Assembly: GCA_019751475.1 (NCBI GenBank)
Contig: JAIENH010000387.1
Location: forward strand, 1-5,261
Origin: Cyclobacteriaceae bacterium
GTDB taxonomy: Bacteria; Bacteroidota; Bacteroidia; Cytophagales; Cyclobacteriaceae
DNA: 5,261 nucleotides
Direction: 5' to 3'
A model generated the notes under the pieces. That model did not search any database and was not told the DNA's origin. It saw only the letters and a program-made list of their open reading frames with translations. Made by a program: the position numbers and the translations under genes. Each line of letters opens with the position of its first letter. Position 1 is the stretch's first letter. Shown here piece after piece: positions 1-5,261 of the stretch.

Positions 1-24
1 TTTGCACTACAAAAATGACATAAT

Positions 25-51
25 AAAGGGTGGCCTTAAAACCACCCTTTT
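25..51 (+). terminator. Intrinsic (Rho-independent) terminator hairpin
   Basis: Bases 25-33 (AAAGGGTGG) pair perfectly with 42-50 (CCACCCTTT), giving a 9-bp stem around the 8-base loop CCTTAAAA. The plus strand runs into TTTT at 48-51. On the minus strand the stem is followed by TTTATTATG, so it could work in both directions. It lies upstream of the rim cluster and most likely ends a gene outside the window. Possible plus-strand stop codons just before it are TGA at 16-18 and TAA at 21-23, but too little sequence remains to identify that gene. Confidence 0.8.
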
Positions 52-139
52 ACTACTTTAGTCGGACAACAGTGATAGTATTACTATTATTTTTCTTTTT
101 TAATCTTACGCAAACGATAGCAACAACTACTTAACTCCT
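52..139 (+). promoter_or_regulatory. Leader and probable promoter region of the rim cluster
   Basis: This 88-base gap between the terminator and the first rim gene should hold the promoter, because the upstream hairpin would block read-through. It contains an AT-rich, T-rich core at about 83-103. TATTTTTC at 88-95 resembles the Bacteroidota -7 element (TAnnTTTG) with one mismatch, but I see no convincing TTG-type -33 box at the right distance. There is no purine-rich Shine-Dalgarno sequence before the ATG at 140. The assignment rests on position more than on motif. Confidence 0.3.
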
Positions 140-583
140 ATGCTTATCCTGGGTCGCTCTGATCGTTTTGATTTACCCGGACTAGGTCTTGAAAACATTC
201 AGGCGAAAATTGACACAGGGGCTTATACTTGCTCACTTCATTGTCAGAGCGCAGAAATTGTAGACGGCAAATTGGTATTCGTACTGTTGGATGAAGAACA
301 TCCGGAGTTTACGGGTATGAAATTCACTTTCAAGAAGTTTGATCAGCGTGAAATAAAAAACTCTTTCGGTGAAGCTGAGCTGCGTTTCGTAATCAAGACC
401 AAAGTGAAAATTTTTGATAAAGTGATCCGCGCAGAATTTTCGTTAAGCAATCGAGGAAATTTAAAGTTTCCCGTTTTGATCGGACGAAAAATACTTCGTC
501 ACCGCTTTCTCATTGATGTGACTAAAAAAGATTTATCTTTCCTCAGCAAATCAAGCAACCCTTTACCCGGCATGACGTCATGA
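140..583 (+). CDS. RimB-like retropepsin-fold peptidase (labelled 'ATP-dependent zinc protease' in databases, PF05618)
   Basis: A cytosolic, single-domain aspartic-peptidase-like protein of 147 residues with no signal peptide or membrane segment. The active-site signature is Asp25-Thr-Gly-Ala28, preceded by KI and followed by YTCSLH. The second hallmark is LIGRKIL at 113-119, matching the hydrophobic-hydrophobic-Gly-Arg motif near the end of retropepsins. One domain of this size would need to dimerise to form an active site. The family name 'zinc protease' is a historical label: no HExxH zinc motif is present. In Pseudomonas the homologue RimB is encoded with rimK and is reported to counteract or modulate RimK-dependent glutamylation of ribosomal protein S6. 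Here the TGA stop overlaps the rimK start by ATGA, which points to translational coupling and the same role. The ATG at 140 fits the short N-terminus typical of the family, and an in-frame stop lies at 101-103. Family assignment is firm; substrate is inferred. Confidence 0.9.
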   Translation: MLILGRSDRFDLPGLGLENIQAKIDTGAYTCSLHCQSAEIVDGKLVFVLLDEEHPEFTGMKFTFKKFDQREIKNSFGEAELRFVIKTKVKIFDKVIRAEFSLSNRGNLKFPVLIGRKILRHRFLIDVTKKDLSFLSKSSNPLPGMTS

Positions 584-1488
584 ACATTGCTATTCTCTCG
601 CGTGATGCGAAACTCTATTCAACCAGGCGATTAAAAGAAGCCGGGGAGGCCCGTGGTCACAAGGTGGAAATCATCGACCACATGAAATGCATGTTGTTGA
701 TAGAAAAGAAAAATCCCATGGTGTGGTATAACGGTCGCAGGTTAGACTACTTCGATGCAGTCATCCCGCGCATTGGGGCCTCGGTTACATTTTATGGAGC
801 AGCGGTTGTGCGCCAATTTGAAATGATGAAAGTATTCACAGCCGTGGAATCACAAGCGCTGATTCGCTCTCGTGACAAACTGCGAAGCATGCAAATCCTT
901 TCTCGTGCCGGACTCGGTCTTCCTAAAACCATTTTCATGGATTACTCACGCGACACAGAGGGAGTGATCGAAGCCGTGGGTGGAGCGCCTGTAGTGATTA
1001 AACTGTTGGAGGGCACGCAAGGGCTTGGTGTGGTATTGGCCGAAAACAAAAAAGCTGCTCAGTCCGTAATTGAGGCCTTTCACGGAGTGAAGGCCCGAAT
1101 CATCGTCCAGGAATTTATTAAAGAAGCCAAAGGCGTTGACATTCGCGCGTTTGTTGTAAATGGTGAAGTCATTGGTGCCATGCGCAGGCAGGCGCGTGAT
1201 GGTGAGTTCCGATCCAATCTTCACCGGGGTGGTCATGCTACCGTAGTGAAGTTGGATCGCCAGGAAAAGCATGCTGCCATCATTGCTGCAAAAAAAATGG
1301 GACTTGGAGTTGCGGGTGTAGACATGCTACCGTCCAAGCGCGGTCCGTTGATCATTGAAGTCAATTCATCACCCGGTCTTGAAGGAATTGAAGGCGCTAC
1401 CAAGGTGGACATAGCAGGAAAAATTATTCAGTACCTGGAAAAGAATGCCGGGAAAAAGAAAATTCAAAAAGATAAAGTCAACGCGTAA
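580..1488 (+). CDS. rimK: Ribosomal protein S6--L-glutamate ligase RimK
   Basis: An ATP-grasp ligase that uses ATP to add glutamate residues to the C-terminus of ribosomal protein S6; E. coli RimK also makes free poly-alpha-glutamate. At 302 residues it is full length (E. coli about 300) and aligns almost without gaps to my memory of the E. coli protein. Visible landmarks are the N-terminal MNIAILSRD, the pre-ATP-grasp block [16 protein letters not shown] (58-73), RDKLRSMQ with Lys100, the ATP-binding [15 protein letters not shown] with Lys141, [13 protein letters not shown] (177-189), the FRSNLHRGG loop (210-218), and Mg-binding Asp248, Glu260 and Asn262 in [14 protein letters not shown]. 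All expected catalytic residues are present. The C-terminal tail (291-299) is unusually lysine-rich. The ATG overlaps the upstream RimB-like stop, with no Shine-Dalgarno sequence, so translation is probably coupled. Some RimK relatives modify other substrates, but this one belongs to the S6-ligase type. Confidence 0.96.
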   Translation: MNIAILSRDAKLYSTRRLKEAGEARGHKVEIIDHMKCMLLIEKKNPMVWYNGRRLDYFDAVIPRIGASVTFYGAAVVRQFEMMKVFTAVESQALIRSRDKLRSMQILSRAGLGLPKTIFMDYSRDTEGVIEAVGGAPVVIKLLEGTQGLGVVLAENKKAAQSVIEAFHGVKARIIVQEFIKEAKGVDIRAFVVNGEVIGAMRRQARDGEFRSNLHRGGHATVVKLDRQEKHAAIIAAKKMGLGVAGVDMLPSKRGPLIIEVNSSPGLEGIEGATKVDIAGKIIQYLEKNAGKKKIQKDKVNA

Positions 1489-1489
1489 A

Positions 1490-1615
1490 TGGAAGTTGGA
1501 GGGTGGAAGTTGGAGGGTGGAGATTAGAAGGTGGAGGTTGGAAGTTGGAGATTAGAAGGTGGAGGTTGGAAGTTGAAGTATGAAATTTTGAATCTTAAAT
1601 CTTGAATTTTGAATC
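1490..1615 (+). repeat. Degenerate tandem heptanucleotide array, 18 units in one register
   Basis: Divided into sevens from base 1490, the intergenic DNA gives 18 consecutive units with no insertion or deletion. Position 1 is T and position 4 is A in all 18, and positions 3 and 5 are always purines (consensus T-N-R-A-R-N-N). Units 1-12 are G-rich (TGGAAGT, TGGAGGG, TGGAGAT, TAGAAGG, TGGAGGT). Units 13-18 become AT-rich (TGAAATT, TTGAATC, TTAAATC, TTGAATT) but keep the register. The array starts two bases after the rimK stop codon and ends nine bases before the TTG start of the next gene, so it fills the gap. It is not coding: seven is not a multiple of three and the frames contain stops. The closest concept I know is the heptameric STRR repeats of filamentous cyanobacteria; the function here is unknown. 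Confidence 0.9.
1518..1573 (+). repeat. Exact 28-bp tandem duplication inside the heptad array
   Basis: Bases 1518-1545 and 1546-1573 are identical. Each copy is four heptads in the order TGGAGAT, TAGAAGG, TGGAGGT, TGGAAGT. Upstream, a 14-bp two-heptad unit (TGGAAGT TGGAGGG) is also present twice, at 1490-1503 and 1504-1517. The exact identity suggests recent expansion in multiples of seven, by slippage or unequal recombination, on top of an older degenerate array. Confidence 0.92.
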
Positions 1616-1624
1616 TCTACGGCC

Positions 1625-2599
1625 TTGAAAGATTTTATATTAGCAGGTGAGAACATTCGCCCCGGGGAGTTTAAAGAAGTGGTGATAAATATTGCGCGTC
1701 TTCCTTCGCGTACACAGATCGACACTCCTATATATATATACCGGGCTCCGAACGATGGACCCGTGCTCGCACTCACGGCAGGTATGCACGGAGATGAAAT
1801 CAACGGGATGGAGATCGTGCGCAGGATTATTGATGCCGGGCATAATAAAGTGCAGCGAGGCACCACAGTATGCATGCCCATTATTAATGTCTATGGATTT
1901 CTGAATTATTCACGCGAAGTGCCAGATGGCAAAGATGTCAATCGCTCTTTTCCAGGGAGCAAGGGTGGGTCGCTTGCTTCCCGCGTGGCATGGCATCTCA
2001 CGCACGACATCATTCCTGCTATTGATGTTGGTGTCGATTTTCACACCGGTGGCGCCATGCGCACCAACTATCCCCAGGTACGCTGTGTAATGCAAGAGCC
2101 AAAGAATGTGGAGTTAGCTCACGCCTTTCACGCACCATTTACTATCGACTCTCCATTCCGTCCGCATTCGTTGCGGCAAACGGCTGCGAAAAAAGGAAAG
2201 AACATTATTGTCTACGAAGGTGGGGAGTCTTTGCGCATGGACACCTTTGCTATTGAAGAAGGTATCAACGGCACCTTACGACTTATGAAACATCTTAAGA
2301 TGATTGACTGGGCACCCGAAGCAAAAGTGGAAAACAAAGTTGTGTGGAATTCTTCATGGATACGCGCACGGACAGCCGGACTCTTTCACCCCCATGTTCT
2401 GGCGGGTGATCTTATCCACAAAAATCAATTGGTAGGTTCTATTACTGATCCGTTTGGCGAATTCAAAGAGCAAATCAAATCCCAGGTAACTGGCTACGTG
2501 GTTGGCTTAAATAACAATCCTGTTGTCAATGCAGGCGATGCACTGATGCATATCGGGCAAGACAATTTCTGCCGCTTAGACGGTGGCGGAGAAGAATAG
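1625..2599 (+). CDS. Succinylglutamate desuccinylase/aspartoacylase-family (M14-like) zinc hydrolase
   Basis: A zinc-dependent hydrolase of the AstE/AspA branch of the M14 carboxypeptidase superfamily, 324 residues, with no signal peptide. The metal site is visible as His55-x-x-Glu58 in GMHGDEING, with the third ligand His140 in VDFHTGG. DVNRSFPG (104-111) is the usual substrate-carboxylate-binding block (Asn105, Arg106). YEGGES (197-202) supplies the expected catalytic Glu198. The C-terminal part, from about 243 to 312, resembles the beta-sandwich domain of the family. The start is TTG: the TGA at 1610-1612 limits the frame, and the next in-frame ATG lies inside the zinc motif. An in-frame ATG at 1580 is cut off by TGAs at 1589 and 1610. 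There is no Shine-Dalgarno sequence. RimK and AspA/AstE-like genes are often neighbours, so I infer removal of an acidic residue, perhaps a C-terminal glutamate, from RimK products. The exact substrate cannot be read from the sequence. Divergent AstE or N-acyl amino acid hydrolysis are alternatives. Confidence 0.88.
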   Translation: MKDFILAGENIRPGEFKEVVINIARLPSRTQIDTPIYIYRAPNDGPVLALTAGMHGDEINGMEIVRRIIDAGHNKVQRGTTVCMPIINVYGFLNYSREVPDGKDVNRSFPGSKGGSLASRVAWHLTHDIIPAIDVGVDFHTGGAMRTNYPQVRCVMQEPKNVELAHAFHAPFTIDSPFRPHSLRQTAAKKGKNIIVYEGGESLRMDTFAIEEGINGTLRLMKHLKMIDWAPEAKVENKVVWNSSWIRARTAGLFHPHVLAGDLIHKNQLVGSITDPFGEFKEQIKSQVTGYVVGLNNNPVVNAGDALMHIGQDNFCRLDGGGEE

Positions 2600-2640
2600 C
2601 AAGCCTGATGAAGTAAGTTGCTCTGACCAATTCTAAAAAC
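2600..2640. other. 41-bp convergent intergenic gap without a clear terminator
   Basis: Two genes end facing each other here: TAG at 2597-2599 on the plus strand, and the complement of TGA at 2641-2643 on the minus strand. I find no GC-rich stem followed by a T-run on either strand. The only repetition is a 7-bp direct repeat CAATTCT at 2628-2634 and 2642-2648. Transcripts may therefore overlap as antisense RNA or end by another mechanism. Confidence 0.5.
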
Positions 2641-5248
2641 TCAATTCTTATAACAAATATTTTTATACGGACAGAAGCCGCAATGCTCTTTTCGGGTGGT
2701 TTGGAGAAAGGGTGTTGAGGGATCGTACAATTCGTTGAGCGTGGTCGTCAAATGAGCTTGAAACTCCGCCAGCAAGGGTACCGAGTTGATCAGTGTGTTC
2801 TTGTAGCGACCTGTGCCCATTTTAAGTCCGAACTCAAAGTCTTCTGAAAAAATGGCGCGATTCATCAGGCCTGGCTGCACGGCTTCTGTGGGGCTGACCG
2901 CCTCGCTCCGGTGGTAGAGCAGCGCATATAATAATGTCTGAAACGCAGCCTTGTTATGCTTCTCATCGCGTTGAAAGAGAGAAGCGACATCCGTAAAGTC
3001 CGTCTTGTCCCCGCCTGTCTTGTAGTCAATAATCCGGATCAGGCCGTCCTTTTCATCCGCCCGATCAAGCTTGCCACCTACCCGAACGCGTATACCACTT
3101 GGCAGATCTAAGCCGGTGACTAAATCTTTTTCCATCATGCGTATGGAGAAGGGCGCGTATTCTTTGTCCAATTCTAAAATCCTCAGCGCAAAATCCCGAA
3201 TCACCTCTCGCACCACCACACGTTGTCCTTCATACACCAACCTCTCCCCTTCCGGCACGGGATATTCTTTCAGAAATGCTCTATCAATCAAGCTCTCCAC
3301 CGTCTCGACTTCTTTATCATACACCTGCTGATCTACATGCCCTGTGCTTCCTTTGAGTTTCTCTTCGTAAAACCAATTCACAACGTTGTGAAGAATGAGC
3401 CCGACAATGCGGTAGTCAATGTCTTCTTCCACTGCCTTTGCTTCACGAATACCTGCTACGTATTTGAAATAGAATCGCAAGCTGCATTCAATGTAGTCGT
3501 TGATGGCTGTGGGCGATAGGTATCGAGGCTTCTCTCCCGGTGCGGGGGTGCGTACATAGTCGCGAAGCTTTTCTACAATAGTTTCTGATTTGGGTATTAT
3601 GATTGGTTCGGGCGACTGCAAGTGAATGGTATGATGCAGAATTTCTTTTTGCACCTTCCATTGAGACTGTCCCTCCACTTCGTACAACAACTGTTGCACA
3701 TAGCGACTCATTTCCCCATTGCCGATGATGTCGGGCTCTGTGTTGTAAAACAGTTCGACATGCCCGGCACGTTGCAGCAAGCGATAAAACAAGTACGCAT
3801 AGATGGCATCTTGGTGGTCGAAGGTAGGAAGCGAATAGGCTTTGCGAATACTGTTTGGAATGTACGACCCTTGCCGCGAAGGAGCAGGAAGCATCCCTTC
3901 ATTCATGGAGAGAATAAAAACGTGATCAAAATCAAGGTTGCGCGTCTCAAGCACGCCCATAACCTGGAGACCTTGCAGCGGTTCACCTGTGAACGGTATT
4001 TTTTGTGATAGCACTACCTGCCTGAACAGCTTTTGAAAGCCGCGCCAATCCAGTGGAGCATTGCTGCCCGATAACACTTCACTCAGTCGCGTAAGGTGCC
4101 GATGGAAATGAAATGCATATTCACGATCGAAGCGCTGATCATCTTTCAGCGAAGCGCCAATCATCTCGACCAGCATCAGCAAATGGCTGGTGGCCTCTTC
4201 AGGCTTAGTTGGTTTTACCAATAACTTTAGCGCGTCATTAAATTTCTCAAATTCCTTTTCAGAAATAAGCACACGATTTTTCTGAATAATCTCATGTTTA
4301 AAATCAACGGCCGTTGGCGCCAGGGCGATGGTGTATGGATGACTTAACAACTGAACCACATGGCGATGATGCAGGAAATTGCCTCTCCGCTGCGTCTGCA
4401 TTTCAATAACGATATCCAGCAACGTGTAAAGCGGAGTATTGCGCAGCGGGTAGCCCATTGTCACATTCACAGGCGATTGCGAAGGCGGCAACGAATTTAA
4501 CACCGGCAACAGCATGCTCTCATCCGGCAACACGATGACTGTTTTATCCCAATTTTCAATGGTGCGCAGCTTCTCACCTAAGAGCTTAGCCTGGCCGATG
4601 CGTTGCGGCACACCAGTAAGCCTGACTTGTTTGGCGGATGTCAATCGTGGAACTGGCTGATCGGAAAATGTCTTTCCCAGGATAGGGTGCTTTCGGTATT
4701 GTCTCAAAAATTGACCTGACTCCTGTGCTTTATCATTTACATAGAAAGGGTCTTCATCCCAAAAAACTTTTGCTCCTTGCTGCACAAAATGTACGAGTAG
4801 TTTTTCCTCCACTGCCGTGAGTGCGTTGAAGCCAGCAAAAATAATTTCGCCTTTCTGACTATCAGAAGAAAGAGACTCCACCACTTCGCGGTGCAGCATG
4901 CCCTCGTAGGCCAGCTTATCTTTTTTCAGTGACTTTTTAAATTGCACATATACTTCTGGCAGCTTTCGCCATACTTTTAAAAACTCCTCTTTGGTGACCG
5001 AGGGCTTTTCTTCAAATGTCCGCCAGAAGGCTGTGAGAAACTCTCGCTGCTCATCGGTCAGATAATCGAAGGTTTCATCCAGCTCGCGCAACTTGCTCAA
5101 GTCCTTAAACAACTGGATAGCATTCACGCCATATTTGTCCAGCTCGTCAAAGTCGCGCAGCAGCATCTCGCCCCAGAAGTAAAATTTATCAAACGGCTCG
5201 CGTACTTTCATTACTGTGCTGTACACTTCGTACAGGCGAAAGATCAGC
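2641..5248 (-). CDS. AddB-like helicase-fold PD-(D/E)XK nuclease with Fe-S staple, 5'-truncated by the contig end
   Basis: A large DNA-repair protein of the RecB/AddB type, in the form usual for Bacteroidota, probably acting with an AddA/UvrD-like helicase to process double-strand DNA ends. Residues here are numbered from the internal GTG at 5226 (861 residues). The helicase-like part includes MGYPLRNTPLYTLLD (257-271) and the AddB/UvrD-type block VMGVLETRNLDFDHVFIL (422-439), followed by NEGMLP. The C-terminal nuclease has His613, Asp721 in GGKLDR, Asp734 and Lys736 in IDYKTGG, and Gln763 in QTLLYALLY, so its catalytic set is complete. Cys581 in ECSLRFYFKY, with Cys849, Cys852 and Cys858 (Cx2Cx5C), forms the 4Fe-4S staple seen in AddB and Cas4. 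The frame stays open past the GTG through LIFRLYE into the adapter, so the true start is missing. From family length I estimate about 90-100 residues are lost. The N-terminal nucleotide-binding region cannot be assessed. Confidence 0.9.
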
Positions 5249-5261
5249 AGATCGGAAGAGC
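5249..5261 (+). other. Illumina TruSeq adapter remnant at the contig end (not genomic)
   Basis: The last 13 bases are AGATCGGAAGAGC, exactly the universal start of Illumina TruSeq adapters; the minus strand reads GCTCTTCCGATCT. An exact 13-mer match at the very tip of the window is far more likely untrimmed adapter than genome. The leading A could also be genomic. Bases from 5249 on should be masked, and the nuclease frame should not be read through them. Confidence 0.95.

Noticed and set aside
1..24. Possible 3' end of an upstream gene
   Set aside because: All three plus frames reach a stop (TGA 16-18, TAA 21-23, TAG 59-61), but too few codons remain to tell which, if any, is coding.
571..582. 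Perfect 12-bp palindrome CATGACGTCATG spanning the rimB-like/rimK junction
   Set aside because: About one perfect 12-bp palindrome is expected by chance in a window this long. It is explained by overlapping codons, has no second copy and no nearby promoter, so I do not call it an operator.
946..1272. 108-codon open frame on the minus strand inside rimK
   Set aside because: It lies wholly antisense to a well conserved gene, and its translation shows no recognisable domain.
1580..1591. Mini-ORF ATG-AAA-TTT-TGA upstream of the hydrolase
   Set aside because: Three codons made of repeat units, with no ribosome-binding signal. It is noted only in relation to start choice.
1490..1615. The array as a CRISPR or as a repeat-protein coding region
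   Set aside because: Units are 7 bp with no spacers, no cas genes are nearby, and the frames contain stops.
1729..1740. (TA)6 dinucleotide run inside the M14-like gene
   Set aside because: It encodes Ile-Tyr-Ile-Tyr in a conserved beta strand and is short. Slippage could frameshift it, but nothing shows phase variation.
2628..2648. 7-bp direct repeat CAATTCT at the convergent junction
   Set aside because: It is short and AT-rich and no mobile element lies between the copies, so it is not a target-site duplication.
3622..4008. 128-codon and neighbouring plus-strand open frames inside the AddB-like gene
   Set aside because: They are antisense to a conserved coding region and show no recognisable motif, so they are shadow frames.

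Overview
The window looks like one end of a short Illumina-assembled contig from a member of the Bacteroidota, probably near the Cytophagales. This placement is inference. It rests on three things: the AddB-like nuclease has the form usual in that phylum, no start is preceded by a Shine-Dalgarno motif, and there is a degenerate repeat array of a kind I associate with intergenic DNA in this phylum. No rRNA, tRNA, CRISPR array, transposase or integrase is visible.

Layout. Bases 1-139 hold a compact intrinsic terminator (25-51), which closes an unseen gene, and a short T-rich leader. Then come three same-strand genes: a RimB-like retropepsin-fold peptidase (140-583), rimK (580-1488, overlapping the first by ATGA), and an M14-type aspartoacylase/succinylglutamate-desuccinylase family hydrolase (1625-2599, TTG start). 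The 136-bp gap between rimK and the hydrolase is almost entirely a degenerate heptanucleotide array: 18 consecutive units at 1490-1615. After 41 bp a convergent gene on the minus strand (2641 to the contig end) encodes an AddB-like protein with a C-terminal PD-(D/E)XK nuclease and an iron-sulfur staple. Its 5' end is cut off by the contig end, and the last 13 bases (5249-5261) are Illumina adapter, not genome.

How the genes work together. RimK is an ATP-grasp ligase that adds glutamates to the C-terminus of ribosomal protein S6 and can also make poly-alpha-glutamate. It sits between two peptidases of unrelated fold and chemistry: an aspartic peptidase-like protein and a zinc-dependent carboxypeptidase/acylase-like protein. 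The natural reading is a glutamylation writer with one or two erasers or trimmers. The rimB-rimK pairing is known from Pseudomonas. The role of the M14-like partner and the real substrate here are open. The AddB-like gene belongs to recombinational DNA repair and is probably unrelated to the rim cluster.

The most notable points are the strict 7-bp register of the array between rimK and the hydrolase, the two-peptidase rim cluster, and the adapter, which creates a false start for the nuclease gene.
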